Translations under genes and position numbers: made by a program
Source of the DNA: Mogibacterium kristiansenii
GTDB taxonomy: Bacteria > Bacillota > Clostridia > Peptostreptococcales > Anaerovoracaceae
Assembly: GCF_009695905.1 (NCBI RefSeq)
Contig: NZ_VUNA01000003.1
Location: 107,689 to 171,688 of the forward strand
DNA length: 64,000 nt
Reading direction: 5' to 3'
Shown: in pieces, positions 34,391-43,336 of the stretch
Layout of the letters: the number at the start of each line of letters is the position of its first letter
Position numbering within the stretch: the first letter of the stretch is position 1
Notes under the pieces: generated by a model
Told to the model about the DNA's origin: nothing
The model's database searches: none
The model's input: only the letters and a program-made list of their open reading frames with translations

Positions 34391-36128
34391 AGTTCTGTTC
34401 CTCAAATCTCTTTATCTTCAGGGTGGTGGTCTTGATGAATTCTTCATCTCGAACCTCAATCCGCTTTACCCTCTTATACGGCGGCATCTTGTCGTTGGCG
34501 TCGTCCACGATTTTTCGAAGGACGCGGTAAATCTCTCCATCTTCCTGAACGCCCTGTTCCCGAAGAACGCTGTAGTTCGGATAGATGATTGCCGTGCAGA
34601 CCAGGTCATCCTTTGTATCGTCATGCTTGCCGTAGACGATGACTTCCTGAATCCGCTCATCCAGCTGTAGGTAGTATTCTACCTCTTCCGGGAAAATATT
34701 CTTTCCACCCTTGGTGACGATGACATTCTTCTTCCGTCCGGTAATGAACAGGAAGCCGTCTTCATCGAAGTATCCGTAATCGCCGGTGTACAGCCATCCG
34801 TCCCGCAAGGTTTTCGCCGTGTTCTCCGGATCCTTGTAATATCCCTGCATCACCGACGGTCCCTTTGCGATAATCTCGCCGATGCCTTCCTCATTCTCAT
34901 CCACAATTCGAACTTCGGTACCCGGCAGCGGTTTGCCTGCCGCTGCGGATTTCCGATACCGATCCGAGTTCATGGCAATAATCGGGGAGCATTCCGTCAT
35001 TCCGTATCCCTGGAACATCGGGAATCCCATGGCTTCAAAATCATCGATCACCGCAGGATCGATTGCCGCACCGCCGGCAATGAACATGTAGTGGTTCTTG
35101 CCGAACAGCTTGTGAATGGTCTGGAACATCTTCCGGGTCGCCCTCGGATGGTTCTGGAACTTCATCTTCTTGGACAGGGCGATTCCTCTCTGCAGTTTGG
35201 AAAGAGAACCTCTCTTCTCTGCCTGCTTCCATACCTTCCGGTGCATGTTCTCAAAAATCAGGGGAACGCCCAGCATAACGCTGCACTCCGCCTCAGCGAA
35301 GTTGGACTGAATGTGCTTCAGGCCTTCGCAGATTACCACCGTGGCTCCTTGGTAAAAACTGGTCATCACGGTGCAGCTCATTTCGTAAGCATGGTGAATC
35401 GGCAGTACCGACAGCACCCGACCACCATCCGGAATACGGAAGAACTTGGACATGTTGTACACGTTCTGTGCCAGGTTCCGATGGGAAAGCATTACGCCCT
35501 TGGCCAGGCCGGTGGTGCCGGAGGTAAACAGAATCGTGGACAAATCGTCCGCGTTTACTTCCGCCTCCTCGTACTCGCAGTGACCTTCCCGAAGTTTTCT
35601 TTTACCCACTTTGACCAATTCGGACTGAAGCAGAATTCGGGAATCCTCTCGATACTTGGAATAATCCTTTTCCGGAGAATCCGTAATTACCAGATACCGA
35701 AGGGACTCCACCGCATCCAGGCACGGAATCAGAGAATCCACCATCTTCGGGGAGACGAACAGCAGCTCCACATCGGCGCGGCGCAGCAAGTTCTCAATTT
35801 CTCCAATCTGGAGGCTCTTGTCAATCGGAACGATGACGCCCACACCTGTCACAACGGTAAAATAAGAGAGCGCCCAACGATGGGAGTTCTCTCCGGTCAC
35901 CGCAATCTTGCTGTCCTTGAGGCCCATGCCGAGAAGCGCGGTTCCCAGCGCCCGGCGCTGCACGTCAAATTCCTTATAGGTGATGGATTGGAAAGGATCC
36001 TTATGCACGTCCTTGTACATGTAGGCCGTGCGATCCGGATATTCCGCCACCGTGTTCTCAATAACTTCCTTCAGTGTCTCCACATACGGCCCTTCATAAT
36101 AAACGCCGTCATACTTCTTGTTGTTCAT
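34341..36128 (-). CDS. Long-chain acyl-CoA synthetase (AMP-forming), first copy
   Basis: 595 residues, ANL superfamily. A canonical P-loop LFTSGTTGLAKG, FQGYGMTECSPIIAMNS, LYTGDYGYFDEDG, FITGRKKNVIVTKGGKNIFP and late KTTTLKIKRFE. First gene of the five-gene run ending in lysS. It is homologous to its downstream neighbour along the full length, so the pair is an ancient tandem duplication; only this copy keeps the consensus loop. Acts at the membrane-cytoplasm boundary on exogenous or recycled fatty acids. Confidence 0.9.
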   Translation of the reverse strand: MNNKKYDGVYYEGPYVETLKEVIENTVAEYPDRTAYMYKDVHKDPFQSITYKEFDVQRRALGTALLGMGLKDSKIAVTGENSHRWALSYFTVVTGVGVIVPIDKSLQIGEIENLLRRADVELLFVSPKMVDSLIPCLDAVESLRYLVITDSPEKDYSKYREDSRILLQSELVKVGKRKLREGHCEYEEAEVNADDLSTILFTSGTTGLAKGVMLSHRNLAQNVYNMSKFFRIPDGGRVLSVLPIHHAYEMSCTVMTSFYQGATVVICEGLKHIQSNFAEAECSVMLGVPLIFENMHRKVWKQAEKRGSLSKLQRGIALSKKMKFQNHPRATRKMFQTIHKLFGKNHYMFIAGGAAIDPAVIDDFEAMGFPMFQGYGMTECSPIIAMNSDRYRKSAAAGKPLPGTEVRIVDENEEGIGEIIAKGPSVMQGYYKDPENTAKTLRDGWLYTGDYGYFDEDGFLFITGRKKNVIVTKGGKNIFPEEVEYYLQLDERIQEVIVYGKHDDTKDDLVCTAIIYPNYSVLREQGVQEDGEIYRVLRKIVDDANDKMPPYKRVKRIEVRDEEFIKTTTLKIKRFEEQNYEYKFDDRSIHSGRRV

Positions 36129-36263
36129 ATGCTGTCCCTCTACCCTTCGGTTCGCCGGTGAATATCTTTAAGCAGTCAAAGGACGAAGCCCGTAGCAGAT
36201 TCCCTGCCAAAGGCTTCGTTGTAGCATCGTATTTTATCACCAAAACGCCGAAATGTCAATGTT

Positions 36264-36893
36264 TTAAGGCCTTTCAACCAGTTCGAACCGCTCCTTCTCT
36301 TCGCCGTCCACGGTCACTTTACTGCAGAACATTTTCTTCGGGCGCGCCCACAGCACCTTGTCCGCATCCATGGATTGGTAAATCACCAGCTCCTCCAGCG
36401 TCTCGCTGTGCTTTGCCACGCCCAGAACACGGTACTTCTTTCCCTTGAAGTGGCGGTATACCGCACCTTCAATGACCCGATCCCGATTCTCATCCACGTA
36501 ATCGATATCGTTGTAGTCGCACCATTCCGTCGCCACTTTGCGGAAGGCCGCTTCCCGGTAGTGGTCCCAGTGAACGGAGACGTTCAGATCCTGCACCGTC
36601 TCCCGGAACAGGTTCAGGCTGTCATCCTGAGAAATCACCTGGAGCAGCTTTGCCCGAAGCACCGGATCGTCCGCATGGCGGGCGAAATCCGTCACCATCT
36701 TCTTTTCATCCAGTTCATACCGATCCGGCAGGCGGATGTACCGTTCATCATCGGTCAAATCGATATCCCTGTTTCCCAGAATCTCCCCGTCGATGGTCAT
36801 TTCCAGATCTCCGGTTTCGGTGTCGTAGTAGTATTCTGTATCCTTCGCCGAAGTGGCGATTGCATTGATAATTTCTTCAATTCTAATTTCCAT
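36264..36893 (-). CDS. UPF0158-DUF1653 two-domain protein
   Basis: 209 residues. Residues about 1-130 match the UPF0158 pattern (ETGDLEMTIDGEILG, YIRLPDRYELDEKKMVTDFA, FRETV near 96, AAFRKVATEWC). Residues about 145-209 are a DUF1653 domain (VYRHFKGKKYRVLGVAKHSE, LVIYQSMDADKVLWARPKKMF). Both are small cytoplasmic domains of unknown function that usually occur separately. ATG 36893 follows AAAGGAG. An imperfect hairpin (36183-36219) lies downstream. Monocistronic by spacing. Confidence 0.8.
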   Translation of the reverse strand: MEIRIEEIINAIATSAKDTEYYYDTETGDLEMTIDGEILGNRDIDLTDDERYIRLPDRYELDEKKMVTDFARHADDPVLRAKLLQVISQDDSLNLFRETVQDLNVSVHWDHYREAAFRKVATEWCDYNDIDYVDENRDRVIEGAVYRHFKGKKYRVLGVAKHSETLEELVIYQSMDADKVLWARPKKMFCSKVTVDGEEKERFELVERP

Positions 36894-37022
36894 TCTTCCC
36901 ACTCCTTTGCTTCCATCATTGGTTTCGAAATTGCTTTCTTTTTAGACTTCTATTGTAGTCTAGAATCCCCGGTTATTCAATACTTCTATGGCATCAAACG
37001 AGAAAATGAAAATGAATTTTCC

Positions 37023-38618
37023 CTACTTCTGCATGGCTGCCCGAACCAGTTCCCGGAACAGCGGATGTGCGGCATTCGGGCGGGATTTGAATTCCGGATG
37101 ATACTGCACGCCCACGAAGAACCTCAAGGCCGGAATTTCCACCGCTTCCACCAGACGACCGTCCGGCGATGTGCCTGTCACGTCCATTCCCGCCAGCTGA
37201 ATCGCCTCCCGATACTCGTTGTTGAATTCGTACCGGTGACGGTGGCGTTCCTGAATTTCTTTTTTCCCGTATGCCTGTTCCAAAATGCTTCCGCTGCGAA
37301 TGACGCAAGGATATGCCCCCAGCCGCATGGTGCCGCCCTTCGGGATGTTGCCCCGCTGATCCGGCATGAAGTCGATGACCTTGTGGGTGCTCTCCTCGTT
37401 GAACTCGGCGGAGTCCGCATCCTCATAGCCCAGCACATCCCGGGCAAATTCCATCACCGCGGTCTGCATGCCCAGGCAGATTCCCAGATACGGCACATCG
37501 TGCTCCCGGGCATACCGAGCCGCCTGCATTTTGCCTTCCACGCCCCGGACGCCGAAGCCTCCCGGCACCAGAATGCCGTCCACATCCCCCAGAATGGTTC
37601 CCGGATCCTGTTCCTCCAGATCCTCCGATTCGATCCAGCGGATGTCCACGTGCACGCTGTTTTCGTAGCCTCCGTGATGCAGCGCCTCTGCCACGGAAAG
37701 GTAAGCATCGTGGAGCTTGGTGTATTTTCCGATCAGTCCGATGGTCACATGACCCCGGCGGGATTCAATCCGCTGCAGCATTTCGTTCCATTCGTGCAGA
37801 TCCAATACCCCCGGATCCAGTCCAAGTTCTCGGCACACGATTTCACTGAAGCGGGATTCTTCCAGCATTACCGGTGCGTAGTACAGCTCCGGCACGTCCT
37901 TGTTGCAGATGACGCAATCCGGCTTCACGTTGCAGAACATGGCGATTTTCTCACGGATTTCATCGTCGATATCTCCCTCGGCACGAAGCACCAACACGTC
38001 CGGTGCAATGCCCAGGCCTCGCAGTTCCTTTACCGAATGCTGGGTCGGCTTCGTCTTGTACTCCCCGCTGCTCGTTACATGCAGAAGAGGGGTAACGTGG
38101 ATGAACATGCTGTTCTCCCGGCCCACTTCGATGGCCACCTGACGGATGGCCTCCAGGAACGGCTGGCTCTCGATATCTCCCACGGTACCGCCGATTTCCG
38201 TGATAATCACATCCGCATCCGTGGTGCGGCCCACCGTGTAGATGAAGGATTTAATTTCATCCGTCACGTGCGGAATCACCTGCACGGTACTGCCCAGATA
38301 TTCCCCGTTCCGCTCCTTGTTCAGGATGTTCCAGTACACTTTTCCCGTGGTGAGGTTGGAATAGCGATTCAAATTCTCATCGATAAAACGCTCGTAATGA
38401 CCCAAATCCAGGTCCGTCTCCGCGCCGTCCTCCGTGACGAACACCTCGCCGTGCTGATACGGGCTCATGGTTCCCGGATCGATATTGATGTACGGATCCA
38501 ATTTCTGAGAGGCCACCTTGTACCCCCGGGACTTCAGCAGCCGCCCCAGCGCCGCCGCCGTAATTCCCTTTCCAAGTCCGGAAATAACGCCTCCGGTTAC
38601 AAAAATGTACTTTTTCAT
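37023..38618 (-). CDS. pyrG: CTP synthase
   Basis: 531 residues. The N-terminal amidoligase domain begins [20 protein letters not shown] (P-loop-like) with the [10 protein letters not shown] block; the C-terminal class I glutaminase domain has GICLGMQ (nucleophile Cys) and YHPEFKSRP (His-Glu pair). Converts UTP to CTP with glutamine. ATG 38618 sits five bases after GGGAGG; an ATG three bases upstream is equally in frame. Flanked by long gaps, so probably a single-gene transcript. Confidence 0.97.
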   Translation of the reverse strand: MKKYIFVTGGVISGLGKGITAAALGRLLKSRGYKVASQKLDPYINIDPGTMSPYQHGEVFVTEDGAETDLDLGHYERFIDENLNRYSNLTTGKVYWNILNKERNGEYLGSTVQVIPHVTDEIKSFIYTVGRTTDADVIITEIGGTVGDIESQPFLEAIRQVAIEVGRENSMFIHVTPLLHVTSSGEYKTKPTQHSVKELRGLGIAPDVLVLRAEGDIDDEIREKIAMFCNVKPDCVICNKDVPELYYAPVMLEESRFSEIVCRELGLDPGVLDLHEWNEMLQRIESRRGHVTIGLIGKYTKLHDAYLSVAEALHHGGYENSVHVDIRWIESEDLEEQDPGTILGDVDGILVPGGFGVRGVEGKMQAARYAREHDVPYLGICLGMQTAVMEFARDVLGYEDADSAEFNEESTHKVIDFMPDQRGNIPKGGTMRLGAYPCVIRSGSILEQAYGKKEIQERHRHRYEFNNEYREAIQLAGMDVTGTSPDGRLVEAVEIPALRFFVGVQYHPEFKSRPNAAHPLFRELVRAAMQK

Positions 38619-38862
38619 CATGCCCTCCCTTTCTTTCCCCGCGCCCCGCGGGTGCCTAAAAAACTTCCAAAAAATAAAAAAGATAAGGTTTTTCCGTCCG
38701 GAGAGTGATGAAGAACCCAGGTCCCGTTTCATCGCCACCTTCTCGAAAATTCCTTATATTCGCGCAAATATATTTAAAAATAATACGCAATTATTATACC
38801 AAAATTCGGCCGCCCTCGCAATTGTTTTTCGCCCCGTCATTTTGTTTTTTCAGTAAAACAAA

Positions 38863-38883
38863 AGGGGCTTCCCCGAAGCCCCT
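38863..38883 (-). terminator. Terminator of the SanA/YdcF-like gene
   Basis: Perfect stem AGGGGCTTC / GAAGCCCCT; on the minus strand followed by TTTGTTTTACTG. Confidence 0.75.
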
Positions 38884-38907
38884 ATCGTATTGCAAAATAT
38901 TCCGGCA

Positions 38908-39603
38908 CTACCAGGTTTTCCGTCCGTCTCCGCTGATGGGAATCACGTCTCCCAGGAAGGTGGGTTCCGGTTCGTACATGCACTTGCCCATATCCTTTGC
39001 CCGAGCCAGCACCTCTCGCAGATCTCTCATGGTCTGCCCGCGGTAGGTCACATCCTCTGCCGGAATGCCTTCGACCTCCAGGCCCAACTTCTCGCCGGTG
39101 TACAGCGCCCGATACTCGTGGTACTGCTGCGTCACCACAATCATGCTTTTCACCGCAAAAACGCTCTTCGCCCGGTAAACGGATTCGTAGGTGGAGAAGC
39201 CCGCGTGATCCAGGAATATGTCCTTTTTCTTCACTCCCGCCTTCAAGGCGTATTCCTTCATGGCTTCCACTTCATTGTATTCCACCTGACCGTTGTCGCC
39301 GCTGAACAGAAGTTTCTTCACGATTCCGGCCTTGTACAGCTCAATCCCCCGGTCCAGCCGGTCCTTCAGCATCGGCGACGGCTTCCGGTCCACGTACACC
39401 GAAGCACCCAGCACCAGCGCACAGTCTGCCGGCTTGGCCTTCGTGTATCGGCTCTCCTCCAAAGTGGTGAGGTGCTTGCCGCCTTCCTTTTTCACCTGCC
39501 GGTCCATTCCCAGGACGATTAGAAGTCCCAGAATGCCCAAAATCACCAGAATCTTTATTATCATCAAAGCTATTTTCCTCTTGCTTTTTTTCTGTATAAT
39601 CAT
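38908..39603 (-). CDS. SanA/YdcF (DUF218) family membrane-anchored protein
   Basis: 231 residues from ATG 39603 (AAGGG upstream). One N-terminal transmembrane helix (about 10-32), then the DUF218 domain: ADCALVLGASVYVDRKPSPM, a Gly-rich LLFSGDNGQVEYNEVEAM, and IVVTQQYHEYRALY. Relatives (SanA, YdcF, ElyC) affect envelope integrity and vancomycin tolerance; biochemical activity is unsettled. Divergent from the nitrogenase-like operon; the two share a 182-bp intergenic region with an inverted hexamer at 39639-39652. Confidence 0.85.
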   Translation of the reverse strand: MIIQKKSKRKIALMIIKILVILGILGLLIVLGMDRQVKKEGGKHLTTLEESRYTKAKPADCALVLGASVYVDRKPSPMLKDRLDRGIELYKAGIVKKLLFSGDNGQVEYNEVEAMKEYALKAGVKKKDIFLDHAGFSTYESVYRAKSVFAVKSMIVVTQQYHEYRALYTGEKLGLEVEGIPAEDVTYRGQTMRDLREVLARAKDMGKCMYEPEPTFLGDVIPISGDGRKTW

Positions 39604-39638
39604 CTTTGCCCTTTCTTTAATCACAGATTGACATAATA

Positions 39639-39652
39639 TCACATCAATGTGA
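39639..39652. promoter_or_regulatory. Inverted repeat TCACAT-N2-ATGTGA in divergent promoter region
   Basis: Perfect hexamer inverted repeat between the SanA-like gene and the NifH-like gene, 134 bp ahead of the latter; a candidate regulator site. No regulator gene lies next to it. Confidence 0.35.
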
Positions 39653-39785
39653 AGAATAAAAGATGTTTGCCCCAACACTTCTTCATGTTTGACCCCCATG
39701 GTATCGGAAGTCCGTTTGTGCTATGATTAGGATGATTTTACAGATTGAAAAAACTATCTTGTACCGGAATCGGAAGGAGAAAACA

Positions 39786-40568
39786 ATGTATCGTTTTGCA
39801 ATATACGGAAAAGGAGGCATCGGAAAGTCCACGGTTACCACTGCCCTGTCCTGTGCCTTTGCTGAAATGGGGCTGCGCGTGCTGCAGGTAGGCTGTGACC
39901 CGAAAGCGGACTCCACCTTGTACCTTCACGGCGGTCAGCGCATCGACACCATGCTGGACGTGCTCCGGCAGAAGCGAGATTCGGCGGATCTGGCGGATCT
40001 GGTACATGTAGGATATAAGGACATCGTCTGTGCGGAAGCCGGCGGTCCCACACCGGGCCTGGGCTGTGCCGGGCGAGGCATCGCCGCCGCCTTCGAGGCG
40101 CTGGAAGCCCGAGATGCCTTCGACATCATCCAACCGGACGTGGTGCTCTACGATGTGCTGGGGGATGTGGTGTGCGGCGGCTTCGCCATGCCCATCCGGG
40201 AGGGCTATGCCCACCGGGTCTACATCGTCACCTCCGGCGAGAACATGGCCATCTACGCGGCAGCCAATATCGCCATGGCGGTGGAGAACTTCCGGGAGCG
40301 GGGCTACGCTTCCTTGGGCGGCCTGATTCTGAACCGCCGAGATGTGCCGGACGAGCGTGCCAAAGTGGAAACCCTGGCGGCGGACATTCACACGGACATT
40401 GCCGCCGATCTGCCTCGGGAAAATGCCATTTCCGATGCGGAGGTTCAAGGCCTGCCGGTGTTCGAGACCGCACCGGATTCGGATTACGTCAATGCCGTTC
40501 GGGATCTGGCGCGCAAAATGCTGGCGGATTATGACAAGGAGAACACCCATGATTCAGAAGCTCAGTGA
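39786..40568 (+). CDS. NifH/BchL-like reductase of a nitrogenase-like system
   Basis: 260 residues. Starts YRFAIYGKGGIGKSTVTTAL (P-loop at 8-15), then QVGCDPKADST (switch). The two cluster cysteines of dinitrogenase reductase are kept: Cys94 in GLGCAGRG and Cys130 in DVVCGGFAMPIR, so a homodimer should hold a bridging [4Fe-4S] and be an ATP-driven electron donor. The C-terminus is shorter than in NifH. AAGGAG lies upstream of ATG 39786. It overlaps the next gene by 20 bp. No nifB, nifE, nifN or nifV is near, and no chlorophyll or F430 genes, so this belongs to the broad, largely uncharacterised nitrogenase-like group. Confidence 0.93.
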   Translation: MYRFAIYGKGGIGKSTVTTALSCAFAEMGLRVLQVGCDPKADSTLYLHGGQRIDTMLDVLRQKRDSADLADLVHVGYKDIVCAEAGGPTPGLGCAGRGIAAAFEALEARDAFDIIQPDVVLYDVLGDVVCGGFAMPIREGYAHRVYIVTSGENMAIYAAANIAMAVENFRERGYASLGGLILNRRDVPDERAKVETLAADIHTDIAADLPRENAISDAEVQGLPVFETAPDSDYVNAVRDLARKMLADYDKENTHDSEAQ

Positions 40569-41928
40569 TATTCAGAAGGATAATCTCACAAAAAGAAATT
40601 CCGCCCTCCACAGCACCCGCATGGAAGGAGCATTTCGTGAGATTCGGGATATGGATTACGAATATTCCGCCGACATCGGGCTGGCCTACGCCTCCCCGGT
40701 TCGGGGCGTGTGGAACATCGTCCACATCGCCACCCTGGTACCTCAAGGTCACCAGATTTTCGTCTGTCCTACCAGCTGCCTCCGGGGCGTAGTGCTCACC
40801 ACCGCGGAGCTGGGCCGCATGGACAAAATGTCCACCATCACCGTAGGCGAAGAGAACATCCTGGAAGGGGACATGGAAGAAATGCTGCAGCACGGGGTGG
40901 AACGGGTCATCCGGGAGCTGCCGGAAAAACCCCGCATGATGATGATTTTCACCAGCTGCATCCATCATTTTATGGCGGTCAACTACCAGCGGGTATACAA
41001 TATTCTGGCAAAAGAATTTCCGGAAATCGATTTCGTGGACTGTTACATGGACCCGATTATGCGCCGCACCAATCCGGTGGTTCCGTCCCTGTGGCGGCAG
41101 ATGCATCGAGTGCTCCGCTATACCGAAGCGAAAAATCCGAAGCAGGTCACCCTTCTGGGCAACTGCTTCCCTCACGAAGGAGCATACTGCGACCTGGTCT
41201 CCCTGCTGGAAGCCAACGGCATTAAGGTCTTGGAGGCCTGCAATTGCAAGGATTACGATGAATACCTGACCATGGCGGAATCCACCTGCAATTTCCTGTT
41301 CCACAAGAGCGGCATCGCCGCCGCCAAGGATTTGGAAATTCGCCAAAAGCAGCCGTGGTACCGGATGCGCCCGGGCTACGCCTACGATGAATACGACGAG
41401 GACCTGCGAAAAGCGGCGTCCATACTGGGCATTCCGGAACCGAAACAGTCCTTCCTGGATTCGGAGAAGGCGCGGACGGAGGCGTGCATCCGGGAAACCC
41501 AATCCCTGTTGGAAGACACGCCGGTTTCCATCGATTACACGGCGGTGGACTGCCCGTTGGAGCTGGCGCAGTTCCTGCTGGATCACGGTTTCAACGTGGA
41601 ATCCGTGATGGTGGACAACTTTACCGAGTCGGAGGATGTATTCCAGAAGCTTCGGAACACCAAGCCGACCCTTCGTATCTACGAAACTTACGGCTGGAAT
41701 ATCCGGCAGATGCAGAGGGTCCACGCGGGCAAAATCCTGTGCATCGGACAGAAAAGCGCTTATTTTATGGACTCGGATTACTTCGTCAACGAGGTGGAAA
41801 ACGCGGGAATGTATGGCTACCGGGGCCTCCGCCGGCTGATGGATCTGATTTCCGACGCCTTCCGGAACCCGAAGCCGATGCGGGACCTGGTTCAAGTAAA
41901 AGGATGGGAGTGTGAATGCGGTGAGTGA
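40549..41928 (+). CDS. Nitrogenase component 1-like subunit (NifD-like), variant cluster ligands
   Basis: 459 residues, oxidoreductase nitrogenase component 1 family. Start ATG 40549 with AAGGAG upstream, inside the end of the NifH-like gene. At the position where NifD has HGPXGC the sequence reads LVPQGHQIFVCPTSC, so the first cluster Cys is apparently a His with CPTSC (Cys73, Cys77) just after. Cys137 in FTSCIHHFM matches the third P-cluster Cys region. Other Cys: 165, 206 and 214 (GNCFPHEGAYC), 231 and 233, 335 and 398, with Cys454 and Cys456 (WECECGE) at the very C-terminus. This set is unlike NifD or BchN and suggests a different cofactor or cluster. Confidence 0.88.
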   Translation: MIQKLSDIQKDNLTKRNSALHSTRMEGAFREIRDMDYEYSADIGLAYASPVRGVWNIVHIATLVPQGHQIFVCPTSCLRGVVLTTAELGRMDKMSTITVGEENILEGDMEEMLQHGVERVIRELPEKPRMMMIFTSCIHHFMAVNYQRVYNILAKEFPEIDFVDCYMDPIMRRTNPVVPSLWRQMHRVLRYTEAKNPKQVTLLGNCFPHEGAYCDLVSLLEANGIKVLEACNCKDYDEYLTMAESTCNFLFHKSGIAAAKDLEIRQKQPWYRMRPGYAYDEYDEDLRKAASILGIPEPKQSFLDSEKARTEACIRETQSLLEDTPVSIDYTAVDCPLELAQFLLDHGFNVESVMVDNFTESEDVFQKLRNTKPTLRIYETYGWNIRQMQRVHAGKILCIGQKSAYFMDSDYFVNEVENAGMYGYRGLRRLMDLISDAFRNPKPMRDLVQVKGWECECGE

Positions 41929-43234
41929 TTATCAGACACATGTTTTTACCAGTACATATACGGCGGACGTTTCCGGTGTCTGCTCGGCACTCTACGAGCT
42001 GGGTGGAATGACCGTCATCCACGATCCTTCGGGATGCAACTCCACCTACTCCACCCACGACGAGCCGCGGTGGTTTGACACCGACAGCCTGATGTTCGTC
42101 TCGGGGCTGGATGAAATGACGGCGGTCCTGGGGGACGACAACGTATTGATTGACGACGTGACTCACGCCGTTCGAGATCTGAAGCCCCGCTTCGTCACCC
42201 TGTGCAGCGGCTCCATTCCCCACATCATCGCCTTTGACTGCAAGGGCGTGGCTCACCTGCTGGAAAAACGCACCGGCGTTCCCATGCTCCCGGTAACCAC
42301 TACGGGAAACCGTTCTTACGTGGCCGGTGTGGGCGCCGCCCTGACGGAATGGGTGAAACGCTTCGCCGATTCGTTGGAAAGCCCGTATCGCGTCAGCTCT
42401 TCGGGAGGCCCGGATTGCTCCGCGAATACTTTAGAGGGCGCTGCCGGCCCGGAATCCTTCTCGGTGAACCTGCTGGGCGTAACGCCGCTGGATTTTTCCA
42501 TTAACGGAAATGTGGACGCCATGCGCAAAGTCTTTGAAGATGCCGGCATCCCGGTGAACTGCTGCGCCGCCATGGGAGAATCCTTTGATTCCCTTCGGCA
42601 CATCTTCCGCGCTTCGGTGAACGTGGTGGTTTCTTCCTGCGGCCGGCGCCTCGCCCGCTACATGGAACAGACCGCCGGAATTCCTTACGTGGAAGGCACA
42701 CCCATCGGCGCCTACGGCGCCGCCCGCCTTCCGAAACTGGCAAAAGAAGCGTATGAGAAGAAGCGGGCTTCTTTGGAAGAAGATTCGCATGGAGCCTTGG
42801 ATGGAACCTCCGGCTCCCTCCGAATGCTGCTGGCAAAGAAAAAAGGAGATTCCGAAGGAATCTGCCTCTGGAAAGGCAATCCGGCGCACGAACGCTGGGA
42901 CGTCCCGGACGGTCAGATTCTGATTATCGGGGAAGAGGTGTTCGCCCAGTCTCTGGCCGCCGCAATCAACCAATTGACGCCGGATTGCCGCCACGGGCTC
43001 CGGGCCTTCGCCGTCTGGCCGGATGTGGACCACGGTTTCCCGGAGGATGTGCTGGCGGAACTGATTCGAAAATCCCGATATATCATCGGGGACCCGTTAT
43101 ACCGAACCATCCCCCACGATTCCAAACAAAACACCTTCGTGGATTTCCCTCACGAGGCCTATTCGGGAAGGATTTTCCGAGATCGAATCCCGGTTTTCAT
43201 CGGAAAGAATTATGATGTCGCGGAGCTGCTGTAG
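41912..43234 (+). CDS. Nitrogenase component 1-like subunit (NifK-like)
   Basis: 440 residues from GTG 41912 (GGATGGGAG upstream); GTG 41921 is an alternative. It overlaps its partner by 17 bp. It keeps IHDPSGCNSTY (Cys42, equivalent to the HGPXGC cysteine) and FVTLCSGSIPHII (Cys98), so at least a shared [4Fe-4S] or P-like cluster is plausible. The middle Cys of the P-cluster set is absent (MFVSGLDEM). The remaining three Rossmann-like domains are recognisable (SSCGRRLARYMEQTAGIPYV). It should pair with the preceding subunit as a heterotetramer fed by the NifH-like protein. A terminator overlaps its stop codon. Confidence 0.88.
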   Translation: MNAVSDYQTHVFTSTYTADVSGVCSALYELGGMTVIHDPSGCNSTYSTHDEPRWFDTDSLMFVSGLDEMTAVLGDDNVLIDDVTHAVRDLKPRFVTLCSGSIPHIIAFDCKGVAHLLEKRTGVPMLPVTTTGNRSYVAGVGAALTEWVKRFADSLESPYRVSSSGGPDCSANTLEGAAGPESFSVNLLGVTPLDFSINGNVDAMRKVFEDAGIPVNCCAAMGESFDSLRHIFRASVNVVVSSCGRRLARYMEQTAGIPYVEGTPIGAYGAARLPKLAKEAYEKKRASLEEDSHGALDGTSGSLRMLLAKKKGDSEGICLWKGNPAHERWDVPDGQILIIGEEVFAQSLAAAINQLTPDCRHGLRAFAVWPDVDHGFPEDVLAELIRKSRYIIGDPLYRTIPHDSKQNTFVDFPHEAYSGRIFRDRIPVFIGKNYDVAELL

Positions 43235-43248
43235 CAGCTCCGCTTTTT
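43220..43248 (+). terminator. Terminator embedded in the stop codon of the NifK-like gene
   Basis: GCGGAGCTGCT (43220-43230) / AGCAGCTCCGC (43233-43243) followed by TTTTT; the 5' arm encodes the last residues and the TAG stop lies at the loop. Confidence 0.8.
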
Positions 43249-43264
43249 GATGCCAAAAAGCAAA

Positions 43265-43295
43265 AGGCGCATTGCACGGTACGTGCAATGCGCCT
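43265..43295 (-). terminator. Terminator of the EF-G-like gene
   Basis: Stem AGGCGCATTGCAC / GTGCAATGCGCCT; on the minus strand followed by TTTTGCTTTTTGG. Confidence 0.75.
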
Positions 43296-43300
43296 CTCTT

Positions 43301-43336
43301 CTCAATGATCCTATTTGTCTCAATGATCCTATTTGT
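43301..43336. repeat. 18-bp perfect tandem duplication at the EF-G-like stop codon
   Basis: CTCAATGATCCTATTTGT occurs twice head to tail; the functional TAG of the EF-G-like gene is inside the second copy. Confidence 0.8.

Noticed and set aside
39786..43234. True nitrogen fixation genes nifHDK
   Set aside because: No cofactor biosynthesis genes nearby, and the D-like subunit lacks the NifD P-cluster/FeMo-cofactor ligand pattern.
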